Source of the DNA: Chamaea fasciata
Taxonomy: Eukaryota > Chordata > Aves > Passeriformes > Sylviidae
Direction of reading: 5' to 3'
Length of the DNA: 64,000 bases
Assembly (NCBI GenBank): GCA_029207755.1
Contig: JARCOQ010000002.1
Span: 113,199,745-113,263,744 of the forward strand
Below are positions 1 through 11,385 of this stretch, one piece after another; the stretch's first letter is position 1, and the number at the start of each line of letters is the position of its first letter. Below the pieces are notes generated by a model. It saw nothing but the letters and a program-made list of their open reading frames with translations. It had not been told where the DNA came from and searched no databases. A program made the position numbers and the translations under genes.

Positions 1-160
1 GAAATATTCTGAGATCAGAAAGGAAAACGATATCAGTGTGAATCTTGAGTTTAAATAGGGCAGCTGTTCAGTTACAAGGTTTCTGTGCAATTGTGATGTG
101 AAAGTTCCATTTTAGGTACAACAGAAAACGTCTGCAACATAAATTCAAGTCATTGATGGC

Positions 161-315
161 ACTGCAACAGGTTTTCCAGAGAAGTTGTGGCTGCCTGAGC
201 CCTGGATGTGTTCAGAGCCAGGTTGGACTGGGCTTGGAACAACCTGGGATAGTGGAAGGATTTGAAGCTAAATGATCTTTAACATCCAACTCAAACCCTT
301 CTGTGAGTCTATGAT
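161..315 (+). mobile_element. CR1 LINE 3' end
   Basis: This resembles the CR1 tail: GGTTTTCCAGAGAAGTTGTGG, CCAGGTTGGACTGGGCTTGG, a diverged GATCTTTAACATCC, ending near TCTATGATT. It is 5' truncated. Confidence 0.75.
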
Positions 316-518
316 TAAAGTAATCTAAATTATTTTCACAATTGTCACCTATGAATCAGTGATACAGTGATGTTAAGAAGATATTTTTTAATTAGAGGAG
401 AGAAACAAGTGGCACCAATTCCTCAAAGACTGTGTGAGGAGTGAGTAGCAGCAAAATCACCTTTTCCTGTTACTTCCGAATTTATTCTTTATTTTGATTT
501 GAAAATTAACACTGACTT

Positions 519-537
519 GGGGGGGGGGGGGGGGGGG
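519..537. repeat. (G)19 homopolymer
   Basis: Nineteen consecutive G on the + strand in the DSCAM intron. The length is likely polymorphic or subject to sequencing error. Confidence 0.95.
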
Positions 538-804
538 AGGGAAACAAAAGCATCCCAAACTGTGCTGGTTCAGGATACTCAGAATATGGGCTGGATTTTT
601 TTCCTAATTCTTCTACACTAAAATTTGCACGTAAAGGAAACCCCCTCTGTTGGAACTCTGGAGGCTGAAAATTTCACCCTCCCCCCAAGAATGCCCATTT
701 CCTATCTTTTGATCAGCAACAAGATCTTTCTTATTAGAAGTGAGGTTTTGTAAAAATTTTAATTTAATTTTGGTTTTCTAAAGTGGATTATTTGCTTTGT
801 GGTC

Positions 805-814
805 CATATATATA

Positions 815-870
<56 letters not shown>
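805..870. repeat. (TA)n/(TG)n microsatellite
   Basis: About 66 bases of alternating TA with an inner TGTGTGTG block and one TATG interruption. Confidence 0.95.
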
Positions 871-3800
871 AAAGGTGCAGCTATTAGACTACCCATGTTG
901 TCTTTAGCTTGAGACACATTTGATTGAGCTGTAGTTACTGAAGAGCTTTATGCCTTAAGCAAGGATTACATTTATCAGTCAATTTTCATCTACTTTCATG
1001 TTCTTACAGTGGTAACTTCAATATTAAGTTGTTAAAACTACCAGCAAAAGTTCCAAATCAAACCAAAGATGCTGTGTCCACTTCAATTAACACAACAGAT
1101 ATTTTAGAGCACTTCTGTTAAGTGTCCCTAACTTGAACCTCTCTTCTACAAAAAAAGAGATTTTTAATTTTGAAAATGCCAGATAATTTCACCTTCACAG
1201 TGTTGGGACACAGTGTGTGTGACTTTTGCTGTCAGCCAGCCCAAGCAGGGCTGGGGTTTCCATACAGACAAGAACAGATCCAGCCCTGCTTTAAGGTCCT
1301 TGAAGACTTTTACAGCCAGCCCTGATTTAACTGATGTCAGGCTCTGTTATTTCCCCCGTGCCAAGAGGACCTGAGTGTTATCTGAGCTCTACAGGAGAGC
1401 TGGCACTCCGACACCTGAAAATGGAAACCAAATCTTACCTGCAAGAAAGGTCATGCTTGTGCTCTTCTTGGAAATTAAAGCAGGAAATCATATCACTAGA
1501 GGAAAAAACTTTTGTTTTAACAGTCTTAATATGACTGTAGTGGTGGTCTGTGCCGTCCATGGAAGAGCTTTATGTGCTGGCCTTTAAAGCACAGCTCTGC
1601 AGATGTATTTCAGCACAGAAATATTCAGCATTTCACTGTGAGAACCCCTGGTCCCAGGAGATTAATTAACAAAAATGCAATGCTGCACCTCGTCAGCGTC
1701 ACTCAGGGGATTCAGACTAATGGATGTGGGGGGACTGAGTTACAGAAGTTCACCCCTGGCTCAGCAGAGAGCAGGGCAGGGCTGATATTGGTTTCCCTGC
1801 CCTGCTCTAAGAGCAGCGTGTTTGGCTCTCCCATTGCCGTGGCATTAGTCAGGTTTATCCCTGAATTCACAGGAGTGGCTCAGAGCCTGGAGAGGTCAAA
1901 AGAGCAGCTCCTGCTGATTCCAGTGAACCCTGAAAACTCCTCACCTCTCCAGCCTCTGTGCTGAATCCAGGCTCCCAACTTATCTCAGGAATAAACCTGT
2001 TTCCATGGAGTCACCATCGATTTAACCCCCAGCTGAAGTGATGTATAATTGAGGCGTTTCTGTTCACTGCGCCCAGGACCAGCAAATGAGTTTTAAAACT
2101 CCAGCCTTGCTAACCAGGGGCACCTCACAGAGTTTTTTAGCACCGTTTTCCAAGTTTTTGCAGCTACTGGGCAGGAGAGTTCTGTCTCAGAACATCCTTA
2201 AAAATGCATGAAGCCGTTTGCGTGACAAGGCACAGACGGAAAGGGAGCGCTCCTGGCCTTACCTTTTCTGTCACCATTTCATTATTTATTGACAAATTTG
2301 CTGACTTTAGTCCTGGAGTGGGTATTGATTTACACAGTGAGGCCCCTTTTACATGTTTTTATAACTTAGACACCTCATTAAATCCAAGGAGGAAGGGATC
2401 AGTTGTGCAGATGCACCAGCCCTGTGAGGCTGGGCATCCACATGGCTTATCCACAGGGTCTACATCTATCTGACCCCTGGAGTTAATCAATTTTTCCTTC
2501 CTTATTCAGCTCAGTGTCAGAGAAGCCCTTAAAAGTACAACAGTTCTCCTTAAAGTTACTTCTGGAAAGGACAAAGCATCTGGCGAAGTGCTTTGAAAGT
2601 GCTGCACTGTGCTAGAGACCCAAGTTCTGCTTAGAGAAATGCAAACCAAAAACGTGCTCAATTCCTGTTCAATTAGATCCTCCAGGAAGAGGTAACAATG
2701 TGATAATCAAGGCTCCTGCCACCCTCTCAGGCAGCTGCACAGTCTGTTTAGTCAATCGAGTTCAGATGGATGATCTCAGTTCAGCTACAGCAGTCATGCT
2801 TTTGCTTTAAGACATCTTGATCAAAGGCTTTTTCTTGGAATCAGAAGGCTTAAATCTAAATAACAAAATGAATCACCTTTAGAAAAAAAAGGAAAAAAAA
2901 TCCACATTAGTTGGAATCCTCATTTTCAGTCACTTAAACCTAATCTCCAGTAAGTAGAAATCAATTTATAGTCTTGCTGAAATCAATAGAGTCAGTGATT
3001 TATAGCAGTAGCAAATTTGGCTCCTGAACTACAGATTTACTGATACCCTGGTGTTCCTTAAGAGATAACTCCAACGATTGTAGTCAACAGCAACTGTTGT
3101 TTTTATTTTGCTCTGTGAATCACAGCTGGTATTTTGAGTATTTTTATGAAAATGCCAGTTTTAGCAGACTGCAACATTTAACTAGGTGTTATGTATCTCC
3201 AAACCATCTATGAGGGTGCAGTTTTTGTGTAGAAAGTTATTAAGTACAGCCCTGCAGGGGTGACAGGGTATTCTGATTTCTCCAGCTGGAAATGGGAAAC
3301 CTGACTGTTTCTCTAGCATTTTTCACCTATTCAGGTGAAAAATGTAAAACAGCATAAGGGTGGGGTGTTCTTCTGCCTGCTGAAACACAGAGAGAGGCAG
3401 AAGAGGATGTGATGCTGTGGGTCAGAGAGGCAGGAAGGGCAGGCTGGCAGCTGAAATGAGTCCTGCATTCTGTCAGTTTAAAAGTACCCCCCAAATGCTG
3501 AGCACTTCAGTCATTTTTCCTGGGCACCTGAGCAGAGGTTGAAGCACCTACCTGCTCTCACAGCAGCTTTTTCACTCACGAGGGAGCTGTGCCCTGTCTC
3601 GTTCCTGTGCTCCTCCCTCCTTCCTTTCCCCTGCTGCTGCTTGGCTGCTCTCAGACCTTCTGCCATTTATTCTGGACCACCTCAGGGAATTATTAGATCC
3701 AGTTTCTGTTTTGAAAAAGTGGCCTCAGAAGGAGCCTGTGAGCTGCTGAATGTGCTGATAATGGTGTGCTTCTCTCAGAGAGTGAGCTGGGATTCTCACT

Positions 3801-5279
3801 CATTTGGCCAGTCACAAATTTGCACATGGAAATTCCATCTCCATTTCCATTACTGATCAACACTGGCTCTAGGGAGTGGAGCCCTGGCATTCAAAGCACC
3901 CTTCAGAAATTTTTACTGTCTACTTGTGGCATTTTACTGCAAGAAAATAACAATTACCCAACGAATTGGGAAGGCAGTTCCTCACTGAGCAGGTCCCAGG
4001 ACCTGTATCAGCCGAGCAAGGAGGTGCAGGACTGATCCTCATCACCCCTCGTTCTTGGCTGAGCAGGACACAGGACCAGGCTAACCAAATAATTTGTTTT
4101 ATTACCCATTAAGTGTGTTTAGCCCTGGTGCTGCAGAGCTCTGTGAGCCCTGCAGGTGAGGGGATGGTTTCGGCGCAGTGCGGACACGAGATGGACAGGG
4201 AGGGAGCAGGTTTCCAACACTGACAGCAGCAATTGTGAGAAATGTTACTGCTGCTATCAGGCTGGCTTCAGACCAAGCTGCTGCTGTCCAAGAAAGCTTT
4301 GCCTGCTAAGTTTTTAATGGTGTGTCAGTTCTGGATGTGACAAAGGCCTCTGAGCATCACTTACACTCTTTTTTTTCCCAGCGCACCTCTCACCTTGTCC
4401 TTGCAAACCCTCCACTCTTTCCTCATTTCTAATGCAAGTTTTTTCCCCTTATAGGCAGCCTTTGTCCTGAAAAACAGCCTGTGAGTAGCAGCAAAGGCTT
4501 CACTGATTGATTCACTGTTCTAATGAGCTGGAAAAACCAACCCAATTTTTTAATCAGCATAAACCTGAGCTTAGAACTACGTCAGCAGCTCTGTCTCCTT
4601 TGCTTCCTTTCAAAGGAAAACACAATATCCCATCAGCGCTTCCCCTTTCAAAGTCAGCACAAGCCAAGAGATGCCCAACAGAGTGGGACTCCATCTACAC
4701 AGCACTTGTGCACCCCCAGCACTGCACAAGGTCATCATTTGCTCCTAAATCAACATAATTACATCAGCACCTTCCCTGAGCTAACAGGGCTGTATGGACT
4801 CAACCCTGGCATGGTTTCTGATCCTGTGAAATCATCCCAGAGAGATTTCTGAGACCTTTTTTTGTTTGTTTTGTTGTTTTGTTTTTTTTTTTACCCACTC
4901 TGTTCTTGAAGCAGGATGTGTGAATGTGCCCTATTCAAGCAGTCTTATCGTTACCTTTGTTAAATAAAACTTTCTGTCATAGTCACCAGCCCCACTTCTT
5001 AAAATTTTCTGAGATAATGTCTCAAATAGCACTGGAATTTCCTCCACATGGCAACCAAACTTGAAAACCCTCAGGCTGTCACCCTCACTGATGCTATCTC
5101 TGTTGGAGTGTTGTGAAGACAAATTGCTTTTGCTTTAGTGGAGGTTCTGATTCATGAGAAAATGCATAGACCTCTCATGTAAAAATTGGTAAGAGCATCC
5201 TTTTTTTGCAGTCTGTGATGATCCTTGTATTGAAAATAGCACAAATCCTTAGAATTTTTTTTTCTGGAGTAGATGAAAG

Positions 5280-5299
5280 CAAAAAAAAAAAAAAAAAAA
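5280..5299. repeat. Poly(A) run
   Basis: About 20 A, followed by AAAAGAAAAG. Confidence 0.85.
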
Positions 5300-5890
5300 G
5301 AAAAGAAAACCACCATGCAAGCTCTCTGGCATTTGAAAGAGGAATGAGGTAAATCTTTTGGGAGAAAGGAGTGCGTCTCAGCTTGGTTTAGTTCTGCAGA
5401 CCAGACAGCTATCTTGAATAAAATCCAAGAAAAATTCAGCGGTGATGTTTTTCCCTGCATGTAGCCTGTCAAATTCATCCCAACCCTTCCCACACCTGAT
5501 GCTGACCTCTGGAATACAGCTAAAAATGTTTGTTGTTTTTTTGAAAAGTGCTTTTTATCAGCTTAGTTGTGCTGAAATAAGGATAAATTGTTTTTATTCA
5601 GTGTCGCATTAACTCAGAAAATACTCCCTGTTTGGTAGAACGTGTTGCTCATTGTAAATATCACAGTAAGTGATTTTTAGCATTTGTTTACAAATATTTG
5701 TTTGAACTAACATTTTCCTAAATGTACTATACTAAATAATTAATTAGAGGGTTGGCCATTAAGGAAAAAAAAAAAAAGACTGAGGTATCTCTGGCTTAAA
5801 TTGCAGCATTCAGATTTGACTGGATGTTTATTATTTCTGTATAAACCAGAGGTTCTTATACAGCAAATTCTCCTTTCTTAAAAACTGCAC

Positions 5891-5950
5891 AATCACTGAA
5901 AGGTCAGGGTGGGAAGGGACCTCGAAAGATCATCCAGTCCAAACCCCATT
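5891..5950 (-). mobile_element. CR1 3' tail, short and old
   Basis: A reverse-orientation CR1 terminus (AATCACTGAAAGG...GTGGGAAGGGACCTCGAAAG...CATCCAGTCC) that ends abruptly. Confidence 0.7.
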
Positions 5951-7219
5951 TTTAAAAATGCATCATAAAACTTTAGTTTTAGAATGTCTTTTGTACTAAT
6001 TAAGCCAAAATGCATGAATTATTAAACATGCTCATTTGCAGTGCTCATGCACTTGAAAGGTTTGCTTTCATTACTAATAAGGCACAAACATAGCTGAAAA
6101 GAGGTAATTAGAGCATCAAAGGCAATGAACCATCCTGAAACTTCATAATGTTTTGCCCAAAAAAACCATCATTCAGCTGAACAGCAAGAGACCAAAAAAA
6201 TGCCTACACTGTTGTGTCCAGAGGATAAGAACCAGTCTTCCCAAGCAGCTCCAGAGATACAGCAAGAAGCTTTTTCTCTGCTCAAAAATACCTTCAGAAC
6301 TGATGTAGGAATGGCAAAGGTGAACCCCTGTGGTTAAATTTCAAAGATTGTGTTTTCAAGTCAGAAACCCATTAGTTCTTCTAAATCAAAGACTTTTTTT
6401 TTCTCATCCTGCGAGACGGTTTCAACCCTAGCACAGAAAAAAAAAAAAAAAAAGTTCCATTCTCAAAATTTTTGTTTTTCCAGTGATTTTAATAACATAC
6501 CCTGTTTTATAAGCAGTTGCAGGGAGAGATGCTCCTTGCAGATGAAAAGGAGCACTGACAAATGATGCTTTTTTGTGATGGGGAAATGTGTACATCACAT
6601 CAAATAATGAGGGCTCTGCATAAGCCATGTCAGAGACTGTGCTTTGAATACCCAGCTTTGGAGAACAAGTTACAGTCTGTGGTTTCTCATTACTGAAATC
6701 CTGCTGGAACTTTGCCCCCCAGACATTTAGAAAATTGCAGTAAAATGACTGCATATTGTTTACACAGATTATTGACTAGGCTTTCTTATGTAGATTTAAA
6801 GGGGGGGGTGGGGAAAAAAGGTCTTTTTTACATAGCTCCAAGCTCCTAAATACACTTGAGGAATGTCTAGACAGCAGCTTGAATACCAAGCTCCATCTCT
6901 GTAAGGTTCAGTGCTCATCTCTTTTATAGTCCGCTCACACCCGTGGCTCTCAAGAAGCAGCAAATGTGCCAAGGCACAGAAGCAGCTCCGTGAGGTACCC
7001 ACGGGGAGTTGCCAATGAGCCACGCTCCAGCTGCTGCTCCACACCAGCTCCTTCCTGGAAAGTAAACCAAAAAAAAAAAAAAAAGGCAGAAAATGCAGTA
7101 GAAAGAGGGAGAGGGTGTAAAATGTCCTGGCTGGTGTTACAAAGCAGTGGCAGCCCCTTACAGGCAGTATTGGGTGACAGACACCTTCGGGAAAAGGCCA
7201 ATTGTTGTGGGAAATGGAA

Positions 7220-7640
7220 ATATGGAATGGTTTGGGTTGGAAGGGATGGCAAAGCCCATGCAGTGCCACCCCTGCCATGGGCAGCGGCACCTTCCACTGT
7301 CCCAGGCTGCTCCAAGCCCCAGTGTCCAACCTGGCCTTGGGCACTGCCAGGGATCCAGGGGCAGCCACAGCAAATCTGGGCACCCTGTGCCAGGGCCTGC
7401 CCACCCTCCCAGGGAACAATTCCTTCCTAGTATCCCATCTAACCCTATTCTCTTTTAGTTTAAAGCCATTATTCCTTATCGTATCACCTCATGTGCTCGT
7501 CCCCAGTTCCTCTCCAGATCGCCTGGAGCCGCTTTAGGCACTGGAAGGGGCTCTGATGTCTCTCTGGATCCTTTTCTTCTCCAGGCTGAACAACCCCAAC
7601 TCTCCCCTCCTCTCTCCACGGCAGAGGTGCTCCAGGACTG
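7220..7640 (-). mobile_element. CR1 LINE 3' end (~420 bp)
   Basis: Reverse-orientation CR1 with GGTTTGGGTTGGAAGGGA, CTGCTCCAAGCCCCAGTG, CCAACCTGGCCTTGGGCA and TTCTTCTCCAGGCTGAACAA. Both strands carry accidental open frames of 100-200 codons that run out of the repeat and are not genes. Confidence 0.9.
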
Positions 7641-8079
7641 GATTCAACTTAGAACATTTTTCCTCTTCTGCTGAGGCTGAGGGACCCCTATGCAGGATGG
7701 AAGTGGGAGGAAACCTGCCCCCTTTCTGACCCCAGCAGTCTCTAAATATTCCTGGCCAGAGGGAAGTCATCACTTTGGCATTATTATTAGTCACAAAGCT
7801 CTCACAACCTACTGTTGCAATCTCTGAGGTGCATTTTGCTGGTCCTGACAGTGAAACTCCCACACCTGAGGCAATCAAACCAAGCTCTTCAAAACCTTCA
7901 CTAGACAGAGGGCAGAGACGGGTGTGGGGAGTATCACACTCACTCCTACACTCCTACCTCTCTCCCACTGGGGAGGAGTGGGGTAGGAACAGGGCTCTTC
8001 TAGGGATATTGCCATGCTGCACAAGACACAGCCACAGGCAGCAAGTGACACAAGAACTTCCCATCCTGGCTGTCTCTCC

Positions 8080-8527
8080 TGATGCCTTGAAAAGCTGACC
8101 TGAAACAGAGACTGGACAGAGCTAGAGAATAAACTAGGTATTTACTGAAAGGCCTTTAGGATACACCTTGGGCAGGACAAGAGCCTGGCCAGGGATACAC
8201 CCAGGGTGGACTAAGAATGGTCACAAAAATGGCTGATTGGTCATGAGATCTTACATTTTTATAAGTTTTGGTCCATTTGCATATTGGGGTTTAATTATGC
8301 AATTATACCTTCAGGTTGTGAGGTCTCATCCTTCTTGTTTACTCTCTTCAGCCCACCCTTGTCTGTGCTGTTGGGCTGAAAGTTGTCCTTGGTTCTCAGC
8401 AGGAAAAGGATTTGTTTTGTCTCCCTACTCTGTGAAGAGAGCTCACTAGCACTTAATATGAGGCTCAAAACTACGTCCCTAGGCAGCACAGAACCTGAAA
8501 ACATGAAACCTCAAACTTAAGGCATCA
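8080..8527 (-). mobile_element. ERV LTR, copy A of an inverted pair (solo)
   Basis: The element is bounded by TGATGCCT and AGGCATCA, perfect 8-bp inverted ends of LTR form (TG...CA). On the - strand it carries a TATA-like box (ACTTATAAAA) in the middle. It is similar along its whole length to the reverse complement of 48412-48870, for instance the shared ATATGCAAATGGACCAAAAC. No internal retroviral sequence flanks it, so it is a solo LTR. No clean target-site duplication is visible. It lies in the last DSCAM intron, antisense to DSCAM. Confidence 0.85.
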
Positions 8528-10386
8528 CCCCCCTCACAGGGGGGCAAACCAACCCCACAGCTGCATTTTGGGAGGACTTGGACTACAAGGAGATGCAGGA
8601 GTAGAAGAACTGATGTGACCAGGGCCTTGGGGTCTGGGTGCCAAGGGCAGGTGTTGGACAGCACAGATGTACCCACGGGCAGCTTGGCTCAATGCCTGTG
8701 AAGAAGTGCAGTGAGCTGGTGCCTCCCTGCTCCTGTGTCCATGTCCTGCTGTCCTTCTCCCCAGCAGCATCCACATTGCTGTGTCAGCTGAAACAGATCT
8801 GACATGCAGAACTGTGCTTGGCATGAAAGGTGCTGTAGGAGAATCGGGCAAACCTATGAGTAAAACCGATTAAAGTTAACACCACTCCTTTTCCAAGAGG
8901 CAATCAGTGTGATTATCATCACAAACCTCCCCCTCTCCCTCCAACTCCACAGTGTGTGTCAGCCTCATCTTGAGATCCTCCCAGTCTTTTACTCCATGGG
9001 GGTAAAACACCACGTGCCGTGAGCCTGTGCTGGAGATGCATCCAGAAAAAAACATATGGTGTTAGACTGTGCCTGAGGGATTTCTATAGGAATAAACACA
9101 GATTCTGGCCAAATGCAACTCCTCAGCGATTCTCTGTCTGTGACCTGGAATTATGGATAGAGCAGATGCTGTTGGTCTTTTAGGTAAGACTTGCAGTGCC
9201 TCGACTTGCGTGGGAAAGCAGAGGACCTGTTTTATTTTAGGTCATTGGACAGCTCTTAGCTGGGCTAGAAAGAACAAAATTGTTATACATTGTTTTATTA
9301 TGAAGAACTGCTTTCCTGGTCTGTTGTTTATGCCACTGGCACAGGTCAGCCTTAATTTCTCCTGCTGTAAATAGCTCATGGAGAGCTACACAGGTGGTGT
9401 AGTGCCAAGAGTCTCCTACTGTAAACATTCAGGATGCATCCCATCTGTAGATGAGACTCTGGGTTTGATATCAACCATAAAAAACAAGAAGCTGCATACC
9501 TGCAGAGATCTGTAAGGAAGGGAAAATGCTGTTCTGAATGCTCCTGTAACTGTGCTTTTTTTCATACATAGGTGAGGTTACACCATCAAATATTTTTAGA
9601 AGGAAATGTCATTATGTGCCTGATTCCTTCCCATTTCCTTGAAGGAACGTCACGAATGCCTAACAGGCCCAGGAGTCAGGGGAAATAATGAATAAGAGGT
9701 TTTCTTGACAATACAAAGCAGAAAGTTGATGCAAGAGCTCAGGTGCCAGTCCCAATGCATTTTGTTACCACAAAACCAGAAGCCTCTTGGTGTTCACAGT
9801 GGGAAAAAATTATTAGTGAATTAAACACAGTGGTGATGGTTGACAGTTAAATTTTGTTATATGAGGACATGAGTGTTTCTGTTTAATTCAGAAATCTCTT
9901 GAAGACTACAGCCTTAACACTCTTGCATCCATTTAAAATAGTTTAGTCATTCTACTCAAGATTGGAGCTCGTTAATTGGAATGGTGAAGGTTCTCCTTTA
10001 AAATGGAAAATAAAACTTGGAAATTTAGTAAGCCTTCACATTTTCCAAGTTTTTGACAAAGGAAAACCAAGACCTTTGCTTTTCAGATTTTGAGAAAAAG
10101 CTCCTGGTCTTTTCTTTTTATCTCCTTCATGCCATGAGTGCATGTAAAGAACATTGAACTTCTCATTCTATTATGAAAACAAATATTAAGAGCAAATCTA
10201 CGTGCATCTGCCCCAAAGGAATTTGCTGCACAATTCTGTAAGGTCACAGGGCAGTAAATGTCTGACAAATAATCCACCAATTATAAATTCTGATCACAGA
10301 TCCTCCCCTTTGGCGGCCAAACCCGAGTTGCTCCGGCCGGGCGAGCGCCGCACAACGCGTGACCTGAAACAAAGACTCACTTTTCC
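8528..10386. other. Unassigned DSCAM intron sequence next to the terminal exon
   Basis: No repeats are recognised. A small CpG-containing GC-rich patch lies at about 10310-10365, just before the terminal exon. Confidence 0.6.
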
Positions 10387-10402
10387 CTTTTTGCCTCCCC
10401 AG
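10387..10402 (+). promoter_or_regulatory. DSCAM: Splice acceptor of DSCAM terminal exon
   Basis: A pyrimidine-rich tract (CTTTTTTGCCTCCCC) is followed by AG at 10401-10402. The reading frame that matches DSCAM starts directly after this AG, with two bases (GT) completing a codon begun in the previous exon. The intron is therefore phase 1. The acceptor defines the start of the coding part; the ATG at 10411 is an internal methionine, not a start codon. Confidence 0.9.
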
Positions 10403-10746
10403 GTGATCTCATGCATTTGCCACCCTACCTTAGGATGGACTTTTTATTGAACCGTGGTGCGCAGGGCACGAGCAGAGACCTGGGTTTGGGGCAAGCCTGC
10501 TTGGAGCCACAGAAAAGCCGAACCTTGAAGCGTCCCACCGTGCTGGAGCCGATCCCCATGGAGACATCCTCCACGAGGGATGTCCAGTCATGGCAACCTG
10601 GTGCTGTGGCAACGTTACCTCAGCGAGAAGGAGCTGAGCTAGGACAGGCTCAAGCAAAAATGAGCAGCTCCCAAGAATCCCTGCTGGACTCCCGGGGCCA
10701 CTTGAAAGGAAACAATCCCTACGCAAAATCTTACACCCTGGTATAA
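10403..10746 (+). CDS. DSCAM: DSCAM terminal coding exon (C-terminal ~113 residues)
   Basis: This is the last exon of DSCAM, a single-pass neuronal adhesion receptor of the immunoglobulin/fibronectin-III superfamily. DSCAM acts in self-avoidance, axon guidance and synaptic layer targeting. Only the end of the cytoplasmic tail is present, with no Ig, FNIII or membrane segment. Recognition rests on near-identity to my memory of vertebrate [19 protein letters not shown] near the exon start, [20 protein letters not shown] in the middle, [18 protein letters not shown], then [19 protein letters not shown], ending [10 protein letters not shown] and TAA at 10744-10746. The final T-L-V is a class I PDZ ligand, and the family is known to bind MAGI-type PDZ scaffolds. 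The tail after the PIPM segment is a few residues shorter than I recall for mammals (TSSTRDVQ here), a small indel. The exon starts in phase 1 at a good acceptor. It is a partial gene: all upstream exons are outside the window. DSCAML1 is less likely because the match is to DSCAM along the whole exon. Confidence 0.96.
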
Positions 10747-10772
10747 CGACAAGAGCATGGCTGGACAGTGGC

Positions 10773-10786
10773 TGTAAATATTTACA
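10773..10786 (+). promoter_or_regulatory. Palindromic Pumilio-type element in DSCAM 3' UTR
   Basis: TGTAAATATTTACA is a perfect 14-bp palindrome starting 26 bases after the DSCAM stop codon. In RNA its first half is UGUAAAUA, an exact match to the Pumilio consensus UGUANAUA. Being palindromic, it could also form a very short self-complementary or intermolecular pairing. The function is inferred only from the motif. Confidence 0.4.
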
Positions 10787-10789
10787 CTG

Positions 10790-10817
10790 AAAAACAAACA
10801 AACAAACAAACAAAAAA
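10790..10817 (+). repeat. (AAAC)n microsatellite
   Basis: About six copies of AAAC lie inside the DSCAM 3' UTR. Confidence 0.9.
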
Positions 10818-11360
10818 TCCAATGAAAGCTACCTTTTTTTTATTGAATTCCAATATTTATAATTAAAGAAGAAGATTGCCAAAATATTTGACAAAAAAAA
10901 TAGTAATATGAACGACAGACAGTGCAAAGACTCTCTTGCTTTTTTTCTGTCTGAGTGTGAGCTTCATCTGACTGGACATCTGAATTTTTGGGTAAAAGAG
11001 TCCAGTTTTCTGATCTTCACAAGCGTTTGTGTTTTTACTGATTTTCTACGAAGTGCATGGAGACTTAACAAAAACATTTTAACTGGAAGTTCCATCAGAC
11101 AAGATTTAAAAGGGAAAAAAAATCACAAAAAAAAAAAAAAGAAAATCACCCTCTTTGTGAATTCAACAGGAACATTGATTTGGAAAAACAAAAAGTCTTT
11201 TGTCATGTTTGCACTTTTTTTTTTTATTAGAAAATGGGTCCTTGATTGTTCTTTTTTTGTTGTTAATTAGGATGAGTGATGTCAGTGGAGTGAGGAGATT
11301 GATTTGGGTTTTTTTTTGATATTAATTTAATGAGACACTCTTTGCATTTTGTCTATGCGA

Positions 11361-11366
11361 AATAAA
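11361..11366 (+). promoter_or_regulatory. DSCAM: Poly(A) signal of DSCAM
   Basis: AATAAA lies 615 bases after the DSCAM stop codon, with a T/GT-rich downstream element about 25 bases later. It is the first canonical signal on the + strand after the stop codon. Confidence 0.75.
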
Positions 11367-11385
11367 AGGGTCTTCTGCCTTTATT

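Larger units (their letters stand above)
316..5890. other. Unassigned DSCAM intron sequence
   Basis: Apart from the G19 and TA tracts and a few T/A runs (4871-4893, 5280-5299) I see no gene, LTR or CR1. Small frames of 60-130 codons have no protein-like pattern. Confidence 0.6.
1..10402 (+). other. DSCAM: DSCAM last intron (3' part)
   Basis: This stretch lies immediately upstream of the DSCAM terminal exon on the same strand and holds no recognisable coding exon. I looked for the preceding DSCAM cytoplasmic-domain exon and did not find it. The last intron is large in mammals, so it plausibly starts outside the window. Contents: CR1 fragments at 161-315, 5891-5950 and 7220-7640, an LTR at 8080-8527, a poly(G) run, a TA/TG microsatellite and several A/T runs. 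The remainder (316-5890, 5951-7219, 8528-10386) is unassigned sequence without clear repeats or reading frames. Confidence 0.8.
10747..11385 (+). other. DSCAM: DSCAM 3' untranslated region
   Basis: AT-rich sequence follows the DSCAM stop codon up to a canonical AATAAA at 11361-11366. A T/GT-rich element (TTTGTGATGTCTG) lies about 25 bases further on, which places cleavage near 11385. The UTR contains an (AAAC)n stretch at 10790-10817, a Pumilio-type site at 10773, a weaker ATTAAA at 10862-10867, and T-rich TTTTTAT motifs near 10835 and 11220 that resemble cytoplasmic polyadenylation elements. I recall reports that CPEB1 binds mammalian DSCAM mRNA in dendrites, so these motifs could matter. 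The end point is inferred; longer isoforms are possible. Confidence 0.75.

Noticed and set aside
805..870. TA-rich tract as an origin or attachment site
   Set aside because: It is an ordinary dinucleotide microsatellite in vertebrate DNA.
6796..7537. Overlapping frames of 70-207 codons on both strands
   Set aside because: They read through a reverse CR1 3' end and its flank. The peptide text is translated repeat.
1..10402. DSCAM penultimate exon
   Set aside because: No segment encoding the serine-rich cytoplasmic sequence that precedes the terminal exon was found.
10202..10450. A frame overlapping the start of the DSCAM exon
   Set aside because: It is in a different frame from the DSCAM match and crosses the splice acceptor.
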